This document shows positions 1 to 6,353 of a stretch of 15,003 nt of DNA, one piece after another (position 1 is the stretch's first letter; each line of letters starts with the position of its first letter). The stretch is from positions 1-15,003 of the forward strand of contig NZ_ALCA01000009.1 of NCBI RefSeq assembly GCF_000278725.1, given 5' to 3'. The notes beneath the pieces were generated by a model that saw only the letters and a list, made by a program, of their open reading frames with translations, was not told where the DNA came from and did no database searches. Both the position numbers and the translations under genes were made by a program. Source of the stretch: Actinomyces sp. ICM47 (GTDB taxonomy: Bacteria > Actinomycetota > Actinomycetes > Actinomycetales > Actinomycetaceae).

Positions 1-26
1 CCCCAGCCATGAAGCAGATGACAAAC

Positions 27-2468
27 TCAGTAGATGAATTCAGCTAGAGCTTGACATGCTGCCCTCTTGGTTTCTTCGCTAGGCTCAACGCCCGAGTAGC
101 CGTATGCCCCATTGGAACCGTCTGTGAGAAGGCCAACGTATCTGTCATCCAATGGGCCATCAATTTCTGCAAAGAACTTGTCCTTTGCGGTTCCTCCGTC
201 GCTTGCACCAACACTCTCAGAGATCGCCTTGAATCGCTGCAATAGCGAAACTGGATTGTTGTAGTAGCTCCTCAGCGTTCGGGACAGAAGGTTGGGGTCG
301 TCGGCTCCCGAGCCTTTCAGCATCGCAGCCAGTTTGATCGCATCCCCGTCGCTACACAGGTCGGAGTAGTTGCAGCTGTTCGGCAGATCATTGGGGATGG
401 TCAAACCTTGAAGTCCACTGTGATTCATATAGTTATCCCCTTGGCCAACAAGAGCCCTTGCTACTGCAATAATGTTTGAGCCGGGATTCAGTTCAACAAC
501 CTTTTGAATCGGACCGAGCGCTGAAGCTAAGTCACCCGCCCATCCCGTCCACTTATCAGGAACGAGCGGATTGAGGTTGATGTAGCCCAGGGTGGTCACA
601 CTCATATGCGGGATATCTACTGCACCACCTGCGGGGTCCGTCCATTCTTGTCGATCGGAGCGAATCCACTTATTCAAGGCAGAGATTATCTGGGACGCTT
701 GAGTGTCATCTTCCAGCCTTTTCGCGTCCGTCTCCCGATATGCTTCAGCTGCCGCGGACCACTTTGCGCTTCCCTTGAGGTAGACCGTTGATAGGTAGTT
801 CAGGACACATCGCCAAGTCGGAACTTTGACCCAAGTAACGTAGCTGCCGGATGTGATCGGATCCTCTCCGAAAGCGTAGTCCTTATAGACCACGCGCAAT
901 TCCTCGAACCGGCTCTCAAGCGCTTCGATCAGATCGAGAAAATCTAGAGCGTCGTAATTCACTGGCTGCGCGGGGCGCACCGACGAATCGGCTGACATGA
1001 GACCCGAATATGCCACGCGGTCAAGATCCCATTTCCCTCGATATCCACTGATTTCGTGGAACTGATCAAATACCCAGTTGTCGGGGATCGGGAAACCGAG
1101 ATTACCTGAGAATCCGGTAGACATGTCAGAGACGAATGATGCTACCGCGTATCCAGCCTGAGCTATCCGGGTGCAGATGTTTCGTGAGGCGTAGATACCC
1201 ACTCGGTAGCCGCCGCCGAGGCTTTGCGTTACTGCCTTGAAGTAGGGCAGGATGTGGCTGGTCACCTGAGGATCCGTGGCATCGTAGTCAACGGCGAAGT
1301 AGATCACTGTAGGTGGAACACCAAGTCGTTGGGCAGCGTATTGGGCCTCTTTCGCATGACGGTGCCCATTTTCGACACTAAAGTACTTAAGTTCAGTTGA
1401 GTACTCTTGAAAAATTGGGAAATACTTCAGCCCATGACCAACGATTCGCTCTAGCTCGCCTGTCCGGAGCGCCTTGAAATAGTCTGCCTCAGACTTACTG
1501 CTTTGGTTGGGTTCACTGAGATAGCGGCCTACGATCTGATAACCATCAGCCTTAAGATGTCCAGCAAGCTCGTCAGTGATCTCAAAGCGCGTATCGCAAG
1601 CCACACATGGCCGATTGGGGTCGCCTTTTGAAGTGAGCAGGCTCATCCATGTGGTTGGGTCGACCACCCCGGTCACTGGCAAGGCGTGTGCTTGCTGGAA
1701 CTGCCACAGCGTGTTGCTGATTCCGCTGTTCCACGTGCTGGTCGGCAAAATGGAGTAGCCGTTGCAGACTAGATTCACAGTGGCTAGCCATACCCACTGG
1801 TTAGTGCCGCTACTAATTGTCCGTAGTTTGGCGCGAGTGCCTGCACCAAAATTCCCGGTGGCTTCGGCAGGTGTGTATCCTTCGATTGCTTGGAGGACCT
1901 GGATTAAAGCCGTGTTCATTTCACGACCGTACAAGCCATCAGTGGGGATGATCCCTGTGTAGTTCTTGTACCCACGGTTAATTGCTTGCTGCGCCTGACG
2001 AATAGCTGGCTTGCCGCCGTAGGCAGAGAGTAACCGGAACTGTTTCATTGACAGAAGCGCCATCATTAGTTCAACATCGACCGTTGCGCTCGTATCGCCA
2101 AGGCCAATATCGACTTTCATCTGGCGAATAGAGTCGGCCACGTGGTCGGTAAACTCAAGAGTGATGCCACCGTATTCGGCTCGATATCCCTTGCACCACA
2201 AGGCTCCTTGAATAATTCCATGAACATTGTCGTAGCCAGAAGTTTGAGTAATGCCGTTTGGCCAACGAGACTTGAATCGAGACTGTGTTCCAGAACCGAA
2301 ATTGTTTGCCGTCGCTGTAATACCCAGCTCGATTTGCAGAGCGCGGATGAGTGCGTTGATTGTATCCCAGCCAGTGTTACCGGTTTCTTGGACTGAGCCG
2401 AACCCAGTTTTATTGCCGTAAGTCGAATTCAGCCACTGCTGAGTTGTCAGCACCATTTGATCTGCCAT
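27..2468 (-). CDS. DUF1906 (Rv2525c-like) glycoside-hydrolase-like protein with peptidoglycan-binding-like repeats
   Basis: 813 residues. The start is ATG at 2468, 4-5 bases after a strong AAGGAGGA site. Residues about 1-115 and 150-285 look like two copies of a peptidoglycan-binding-type unit: both contain an NFG(S/A)GT motif, and the second ends in a typical PG_binding_1 pattern (WQFQQAHALPVTGVVDPTTW). Residues about 290-500 match the DUF1906/Rv2525c-like TIM-barrel fold related to GH25 lysozymes. It begins CDTRF (D292), followed by GRYL and YFAVDYDATD (D394, D396), with GIYAS after that. Residues 510-813 are not recognised. There is no signal peptide or membrane segment, so export would need a non-Sec route, cell lysis, or the protein stays inside. 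Its base composition looks less GC-rich than the genes to the right. The role is inferred to be cell-wall binding or hydrolysis; activity of DUF1906 proteins is not generally proven. Confidence 0.8.
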   Translation of the reverse strand: MADQMVLTTQQWLNSTYGNKTGFGSVQETGNTGWDTINALIRALQIELGITATANNFGSGTQSRFKSRWPNGITQTSGYDNVHGIIQGALWCKGYRAEYGGITLEFTDHVADSIRQMKVDIGLGDTSATVDVELMMALLSMKQFRLLSAYGGKPAIRQAQQAINRGYKNYTGIIPTDGLYGREMNTALIQVLQAIEGYTPAEATGNFGAGTRAKLRTISSGTNQWVWLATVNLVCNGYSILPTSTWNSGISNTLWQFQQAHALPVTGVVDPTTWMSLLTSKGDPNRPCVACDTRFEITDELAGHLKADGYQIVGRYLSEPNQSSKSEADYFKALRTGELERIVGHGLKYFPIFQEYSTELKYFSVENGHRHAKEAQYAAQRLGVPPTVIYFAVDYDATDPQVTSHILPYFKAVTQSLGGGYRVGIYASRNICTRIAQAGYAVASFVSDMSTGFSGNLGFPIPDNWVFDQFHEISGYRGKWDLDRVAYSGLMSADSSVRPAQPVNYDALDFLDLIEALESRFEELRVVYKDYAFGEDPITSGSYVTWVKVPTWRCVLNYLSTVYLKGSAKWSAAAEAYRETDAKRLEDDTQASQIISALNKWIRSDRQEWTDPAGGAVDIPHMSVTTLGYINLNPLVPDKWTGWAGDLASALGPIQKVVELNPGSNIIAVARALVGQGDNYMNHSGLQGLTIPNDLPNSCNYSDLCSDGDAIKLAAMLKGSGADDPNLLSRTLRSYYNNPVSLLQRFKAISESVGASDGGTAKDKFFAEIDGPLDDRYVGLLTDGSNGAYGYSGVEPSEETKRAACQALAEFIY

Positions 2469-2851
2469 GATTCCTCCTTCAGAAATCAGTTGTTAACTCG
2501 AGGCAGGCGAACATCTGCCACGGAGGGATCCAGAACACCAGATGAGAAGCTCCGAGTTTTTACCCTCACCTGTACGTCACCGGGAAACCCGAATCCGGAC
2601 GGGCAGAGCGAAACTTCGCGAGTTTCATCCCTCACTGGTAATGCCGACGAAGCCCGAAGTGTTAATACCCTGTTTGATTCGGGGACTTTGCACACGGTTG
2701 GCCCCGCCCGCTGACCTGTCCGAGCGTCGTAGAGATCGAGAGGCCCCAACCCTCCCCTCGCCAGCGCCGCCAGGTTCCCCCGTGTCTGCCGATCAGCACC
2801 GAGGTGCACATCTTTGAGGTTTCGCAACCTCGGCGCGACGTGGCGCAGATT
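2469..2851. other. Gene-free stretch with small inverted repeats
   Basis: I see no convincing gene here. Open frames exist on both strands but have no good start site or recognisable motifs. Several short perfect inverted repeats are visible: CGGG-AAA-CCCG near 2581-2591, GAAACT-TCGCG-AGTTTC at 2610-2626, and GAGGTT-TCGC-AACCTC at 2816-2831. The last lies just past the stop of the HNH gene in its direction of transcription and could mark its 3' end, but no T-run follows it. The leader of the gene starting at 2468 (its ribosome site is about 2472-2480) is also in this stretch. It could be decayed phage sequence. Confidence 0.4.
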
Positions 2852-3091
2852 TCAGTAGGTGTAGACCCTCGGGGTCTGCCTCCACCGGTCGCCGTCGAGC
2901 GCCGACTGGCGGGAGTGGCGCGGCTTACACAAACTGCGGAGATTGGCCTGGTCATGGGTGCCGCCGTGTTCCAATGGGATGGCGTGCTGGACTTCCTGCG
3001 AAGGGGTGTACCGGCCAGCCGCGAGGCAGTCCTCGCACAAGGGGTGGGCGGTGATGTAGGCGGTACGAATCTTGCGCCAGCAGGCCCACAT
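2852..3091 (-). CDS. Small phage-type HNH endonuclease, probably degenerate
   Basis: 79 residues if started at the ATG at 3091, which has AGGAAGGAGT 7 bases upstream. The reading frame is also open backwards into the SNF2 fragment, so a single 235-residue frame from GTG 3559 is possible. The zinc pair CEDC comes first, then the catalytic HNH core VQHAIPLEHGGTHDQANL. The second zinc pair reads CKPRH, where family members normally have CxxCH, so one zinc ligand has become Arg. Phages and integrative elements commonly carry such a gene after a SNF2 helicase and before the terminase. No terminase follows here. Loss of the ligand and the broken neighbourhood suggest it is not functional. Confidence 0.6.
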   Translation of the reverse strand: MWACWRKIRTAYITAHPLCEDCLAAGRYTPSQEVQHAIPLEHGGTHDQANLRSLCKPRHSRQSALDGDRWRQTPRVYTY

Positions 3092-3593
3092 GCATGACGA
3101 CTCCTTCCTGCTTATGGTTGTGAGTTCGGTGGCGACCGCGTCGATCAATGCGGCCTGGGTCATGTCCTTCGCCTCCAGCGCCTTGAGGACAGCTTGGTCG
3201 AGGGTGTCGGTGGCGGTGAGGTGGGTGATGGTGACAGACTCGGCCTGTCCTTGTCGATACAGCCGGGCGCTGGTCTGCTGATACAGCTCCAAGCTCCAGG
3301 TCAGTGAGAACCACACGAGCAGGTGGCCACCGGACTGCAGATTCACTCCATGCCCAGCGGAAGCGGGGTGGATCAGGCCAAGCGGGATGTCGCCCCGGTT
3401 CCACGCCTCGATTTCCGCCGACGTCTTCAGTTCGCGGGCTTGTGGGAAGCGACGCTGGATGTGTTCGCGGTCGTGTCGGTACCAGTAGGAGACGAGGACG
3501 GTTTGGCCGTTGGCGGCCTCGATGATGTCTTCGAGGGCATCGAGTTTCGCCCCATGCACCTCGACCGTATCGCCATGCTCGGGCGTGTTTAAT
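3092..3593 (-). pseudogene. C-terminal fragment of a phage/ICE SNF2-family helicase
   Basis: Only helicase domain 2 remains. GAKLDALEDIIEAANG is followed by VLVSYWYRHD (motif IV region), GHGVNLQSGGHLLVWF (motif V) and QQTSARLYRQGQ (motif VI with both arginines). The N-terminal half with Walker A and DExx is absent. The frame stays open up to about 3594, where the IS3-family element begins, so the gene was cut there. No stop separates it from the HNH gene (…ELTTISRKESSCMWACW), so a lost stop codon or in-frame fusion is possible. The missing N-terminal half is not found on the other side of the IS, which argues for deletion. Non-functional as a helicase. Confidence 0.75.
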
Positions 3594-3670
3594 TGTCTGT
3601 GGGCTTAGGCTGGTCTTGTCGACACTTCGTTAAGCGGGCGTGTGTGCCTGCGGAGAGTGAGGTGCCTGTT

Positions 3671-3982
3671 ATGGTTTTTCGTCGTCGTTTGACGCCGGAG
3701 TATCGTCGTGATGTTGCGTCTTTGATGTTGGATACGGGGGCTTTGATCGCGTCTGTGGCCCAGGATTGGGGGCTGGGTGAAACGGTGGTGGGCCGCTGGG
3801 TCAAACTCGAGCGCGAGCGGTGCCAGGCCGCCCAGCAGGGGCGCCCTGATCCACGCGAGATGGAAGCTGAGATCACTGCTTTGCGTCGGCGAGTGCGCCA
3901 GCTGGAGAAGGAGAACGAGTTCTTGGGAAAAGCCAACGCCTTCTTCGCCTCTGGGCACTACAACACCAGCGATTTGAGCTGA
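3671..3982 (+). CDS. IS3-family transposase OrfA
   Basis: 103 residues from ATG 3671 (MVFRRRLTPEYRRD). The N-terminal helix-turn-helix lies around residues 8-50 (SVAQDWGLGETVVGRWV). A leucine-zipper-like coiled coil follows at residues 65-95 (EITALRRRVRQLEKENEFL) and ends in the common AFFA motif. OrfA binds the IS ends and normally fuses to OrfB by -1 frameshifting. A G_GGA_AAA heptamer in the correct phase lies at 3925-3931. From there the -1 frame is open into the orfB start. The stop at 3980-3982 overlaps the orfB ATG (TGATG). The frame extends upstream to about 3593, but ATG 3671 gives the usual OrfA N-terminus. Confidence 0.8.
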   Translation: MVFRRRLTPEYRRDVASLMLDTGALIASVAQDWGLGETVVGRWVKLERERCQAAQQGRPDPREMEAEITALRRRVRQLEKENEFLGKANAFFASGHYNTSDLS

Positions 3983-4850
3983 TGGACGCGCACAAGGGCT
4001 TCCTACTCGATCACTGTGATGGCCAAGGTCTTGGGTGTCACGCGCGCGGGCTATTACGCGTGGAAAAACCGTGCACCCCAGCGGGGCGAGCGCGCGCTGG
4101 TGCGGAGGCGTTTGGATGAGGCGGTGGCCTGGGAACACGAGGTGTCCGGTGGCACGTATGGGGCTCCATGTGTCCGCCATGCTCTGGCGCGCGCGGGTGT
4201 GGATGTGGGTGTGTGCGCGGTCGCCGCGTCGATGCGCCGCCAGGGCCTGACAGGCCTGAACACGCACCCGCGCCCGGCTAGGCGCGGCCGGCGGGGTCCG
4301 GTGGCCCATGAGGACCACTGCGCCCGCCAGTGGGACCAAGGCGCCCTGGACCGGGTGTGGATCACGGACTTTACCTACCTGCGCTGCGCCCAAGGCTGGG
4401 TCTACCTGTGCGCCGTGCGCGATGCACACTCGCGCCGAGTGCTCGGATACGCCATGGGCGAGCAGCACAACACGCGCTCTGGTCATCACCGCGCTCGACA
4501 TGGCCGCCACCACCCGTGGCAGCTTCCCCACTGGGATCGTGCTCCACGCTGATCGGGGAACACAGTTCACCTCCCAGAAACTGGCCGCCTACATGCGCGC
4601 CGTCCAAGGAACCGTGTCGATGGGACAGGCCGGAGTGTGCTGGGATAACGCCATGGCCGAATCCTTTTGGGCCACCCTCAAAACCGAGTACTACTACCGG
4701 CGCTCCTTTACCACCCGCGACCAGGTCTGCACTGGGGTCGCCACCTGGATCGAAGACTTCTACAACCGCCGCCGCATCCACACCAGCCTCGGCGGCAAAC
4801 CCCCCATCGAATACGAACTACACCAAGCGGCCCAGGCAACAGCCGCATAA
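3982..4850 (+). pseudogene. IS3-family transposase OrfB (DDE integrase), frameshifted twice
   Basis: MDAHKG starts at ATG 3982. The match then jumps to another frame near 4000 (SYSITVMAKVLGVTRAGYYAW), and again near 4473-4477 (YAMGEQHNT to ALVITALDMA). Removing one base at each place gives 288 codons, the usual OrfB size. The catalytic triad is split between frames: the first Asp in WITDFTYL is in the middle piece, while the second Asp (HADRGTQFTS) and the Glu (WDNAMAESFWATLK) are in the last piece. Without correction no full catalytic domain can be made. This is either true decay or two single-base sequence errors. A GTG start at 4016 would give only the middle piece. Confidence 0.8.
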
Positions 4851-4881
4851 ACAAACCGTCAACAACTTGCACACAGGCCCA

Positions 4882-5127
4882 GTTATCACCGCCCTCACGG
4901 GTGACACCTGCCACGTCGGCCAGCGCCATCAGGTCGTCGGTGTCGGCGACACGCACCTCGACGGTGGAGGCTTCGGAGCCAGGCAGGAGCACAGCCATGC
5001 GGTGCTGGGGTCGTCTGGTGCCGAAGATCGCGCGCAGCATCCGCCTGCTGGGGTGGATTTCTTTTGCAGCGAGTGCGGCAGCCGGGCTGGGGTGCTTGGC
5101 GATCTTGATCTTGAGCTTGGTGGGCAT
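4882..5127 (-). pseudogene. Truncated unknown protein of the phage/ICE module
   Basis: ATG 5127 follows GGAAGGAAA at a good distance and opens a frame of about 82 residues (MPTKLKIKIAKHPSPAAAL… to VTREGGDNW). The frame then runs into the right end of the IS3-family element and continues as unrelated IS sequence. The N-terminus is Lys-rich. A stretch STVEVRVADTDDLMALADVAGV is well formed, but I do not recognise the family. It follows the sigma-like gene on the same strand with a gap of about 100 bases, so it was probably co-transcribed with it. The 3' part is missing. Confidence 0.55.
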
Positions 5128-5228
5128 CCGGGTTTCCTTCCATGTGAGTGGTGGTACGCCCCATCACCGGGTTGGTGAAGGGAGTGCCTTGCATCTGTCA
5201 GGCATGGGACGCGCCGAAACCAGACGGC

Positions 5229-5735
5229 CTACGACTCGGTGAGTGTTTTGCGCAGTTGGGCCAGACCGCGCGAGACGGCTTTCCGCACCGCATCGGCACT
5301 GGTCGGCTGGCCTGCGCCGGTCTTGTCGGCGGCGATCTCGGTGAACCAGTCGCCGTGGAGCACATGCAGCTCGATGTACTCGCGCTGCGTCGCAGTCAGT
5401 GGACTCAGCAGTTCGACCACCGCGAGGTTGGCCTCGACCTGCTCGGTGAAGTCCGGATCTTCCGAGGCGAAGTAATCCGCGCCCAGCCCGCCACGCTCGT
5501 CGTCATCACCGTGGCCGGGTTGGTCGACGGAGATGTCGGAGCGGCGGCGATTATCCAGTTCGCGGTACTCGGCGTACACGTCGTCGAGGTAGGCGCGAGC
5601 CCACGTCGGACGCGAAGCCGGGTCGCGCAGCTGGACACGCAGTTTCTCGCTGTCGGGTAGGTCCGGGACGGGTAGGTCGATGGTGTTGCCCCTGGGGGTC
5701 AGGTATGGGACGGTGAATTGGTTGTTGAATGCCAC
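5229..5735 (-). CDS. Sigma-70 region 4-like protein of a phage/ICE module
   Basis: 168 residues from GTG 5735, with GAAGGGAAG upstream. The C-terminal 60 residues (LSPLTATQREYIELHV … SADAVRKAVSRGLAQLRKTL) match the sigma-70 region 4 HTH pattern: a helix, a 'hits the -35' style recognition segment, then a basic helix. There is no region 2, so it is not a complete sigma factor. The N-terminus (FTVPYLTPRGNTIDLPVPDLP) and the middle (WARAYLDDVYAEYRELDNRRR) are conserved-looking but unassigned. Such proteins occur in phages and integrative elements of Gram-positives as transcription activators of the element. The frame is open further upstream to 5867, but that stretch is a folded leader and the chosen start has the ribosome site. 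Confidence 0.65.
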   Translation of the reverse strand: MAFNNQFTVPYLTPRGNTIDLPVPDLPDSEKLRVQLRDPASRPTWARAYLDDVYAEYRELDNRRRSDISVDQPGHGDDDERGGLGADYFASEDPDFTEQVEANLAVVELLSPLTATQREYIELHVLHGDWFTEIAADKTGAGQPTSADAVRKAVSRGLAQLRKTLTES

Positions 5736-5887
5736 GTGAGGGCTTCCCTTCTTACGAAGGGAGACCCCGTTGAGGGCAACCGACGAGAGGCCGTGGTGTT
5801 GAGCGGAAACAGTGAGGGGCACCAACCCGACCCGGGGGTGAACCCGGATACAGGTGGTGCCCGTCAAGCGCTCAACGGAGGTCTCCC
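5736..5887 (-). promoter_or_regulatory. Structured 5' leader of the sigma-like gene (candidate cis-acting RNA)
   Basis: Read on the minus strand, an outer stem pairs GGGAGACC-U-CCGTTGAG (5887-5871) with CTCAACGGGGTCTCCC (5774-5759): 16 pairs with one bulge. Inside it, GGGCACCA (5862-5855) pairs perfectly with TGGTGCCC (5824-5817), capped by CCGGG/CCCGG (5847-5843 with 5836-5832). An alternative pairing exists: GTTGAGCG of the 5' arm (5876-5869) also matches CGCTCAAC at 5805-5798, so two folds compete. The 3' arm ends directly in the ribosome-site hairpin. I know no matching RNA family. Chance is unlikely for so many nested long stems, but no covariation evidence is available. Confidence 0.5.
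5746..5761 (-). promoter_or_regulatory. Ribosome-site hairpin before GTG 5735
   Basis: On the minus strand the sequence is CCCTTC-GTAA-GAAGGG, a perfect six-pair stem with a GNRA-type loop. The 3' arm GAAGGG is the Shine-Dalgarno site of the sigma-like gene. The CCC of the 5' arm (5761-5759) is also the last three bases of the large outer stem. The two structures cannot use these bases at once. This fits a switch in which forming the outer stem frees the ribosome site. Confidence 0.5.
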
Positions 5888-5954
5888 GAATACGGGTGAA
5901 AAACGCATGCGGGTGTAGGAGGAAGGCGGCCGGCCGGTGGCCGGTACGGCTTTG

Positions 5955-6009
5955 ACCGCCACAGCGGTTGGGCTGTCCTGCCGGATGACGTCTGGCCAGC
6001 AGAACAGCC
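5955..6009 (-). terminator. Stem-loop pair after the 47-residue gene
   Basis: Eight bases after the stop at 6017, the minus strand holds GGCTGTTCTGC (6009-5999) and GCAGGACAGCC (5981-5971): 11 pairs including one G-U, with a 17-base loop. A second small hairpin ACCGC-TGTG-GCGGT follows at 5968-5955. No T-run follows, as in many actinobacterial terminators. It could instead be an mRNA 3'-end stabiliser or part of the leader of the next gene. Confidence 0.4.
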
Positions 6010-6016
6010 GTGAGGG

Positions 6017-6160
6017 CTACTTGCCCTTACGCGGCTTGGCCTGAGCCAGCGCCGAGGCTGCGACCGACTTCGTCTTGGCCGAGGTGCGACCGTCGCGCAG
6101 CAGTGCGGCCGCCTTCTTGGCGACCGGTCGAGACGTCTGCTTCGTGTTTCGTGTACCCAT
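6017..6160 (-). CDS. Small basic hypothetical protein (47 residues)
   Basis: ATG 6160 lies about 9 bases after a near-perfect AGGAGGTG site. The frame gives MGTRNTKQTSRPVAKKAAAL… and ends AQAKPRKGK. It is rich in Lys, Arg, Ala and Ser, with no Cys or Trp and no membrane segment. From memory it resembles a widespread small family whose members read roughly 'N-T-S … A-A-(K) … L-x-(D/N) … S-A-x-(T/S)-x-K-S-x-A-(A/G)-S-A-L-x-Q'; function unknown. It heads the minus-strand module, upstream of the sigma-like gene, and is divergent from the defence operon. A strong ribosome site and codon choice support a real gene. Confidence 0.7.
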   Translation of the reverse strand: MGTRNTKQTSRPVAKKAAALLRDGRTSAKTKSVAASALAQAKPRKGK

Positions 6161-6221
6161 GTCCTTGTTCACCTCCTGCCTCAGTTCGCTCCGACACGGT
6201 TACGCGTTCGTGAAGATGAAC

Positions 6222-6250
6222 GCGACAAGAGTGAAGCGGCCTTGTAAGAT
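6222..6250 (+). promoter_or_regulatory. Candidate promoter of the defence operon
   Basis: GCGACA (6222-6227), 17 bases, then TAAGAT (6245-6250) resembles a sigma-70-type promoter (4 of 6 matches to TTGACA, 4 of 6 to TATAAT). It would give a leader of about 100 bases before GTG 6354. The sequence between 6161 and 6353 is the only intergenic space before the operon, so its promoter should be here. The exact boxes are a guess by eye. Confidence 0.3.
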
Positions 6251-6353
6251 CGAAGGAACACAGGTTCGCTGTTCGCCCTTGTGGTTCTAGGTTCCCCGAT
6301 GACGTTTTTCTGATCGGCTGGGAAGCGATGGGTCGCGATGGAGAGGTGGTGCG

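Larger units (their letters stand above)
3594..4881 (+). mobile_element. IS3-family insertion sequence (approximate ends)
   Basis: The element holds an orfA/orfB pair typical of IS3. The ends are approximate. The left end has CTGTGGGC at 3597-3604, and the right end has GCACACAG at 4869-4876, its imperfect inverted match (7 of 8). TG at 3594 and CA at 4880-4881 are plausible termini. I could not find a clear target duplication. The two flanks belong to different truncated minus-strand genes, which suggests an IS-associated deletion rather than a simple insertion. The transposase gene is broken, so this copy is probably immobile by itself. Confidence 0.75.

Noticed and set aside
2486..2827. 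113-residue minus-strand frame after the HNH gene
   Set aside because: There is no good ribosome site or family resemblance, and it runs through several hairpins; treated as non-coding.
3605..4570. 321-residue open frame antisense to the IS transposase genes
   Set aside because: It mirrors high-GC coding DNA of orfA/orfB, has no recognisable motif and a low-complexity Arg/His/Ala/Pro composition.
5736..5867. N-terminal extension of the sigma-like protein to 5867
   Set aside because: The extension is translated from a heavily structured stretch without a ribosome site, while GTG 5735 has a clear one.
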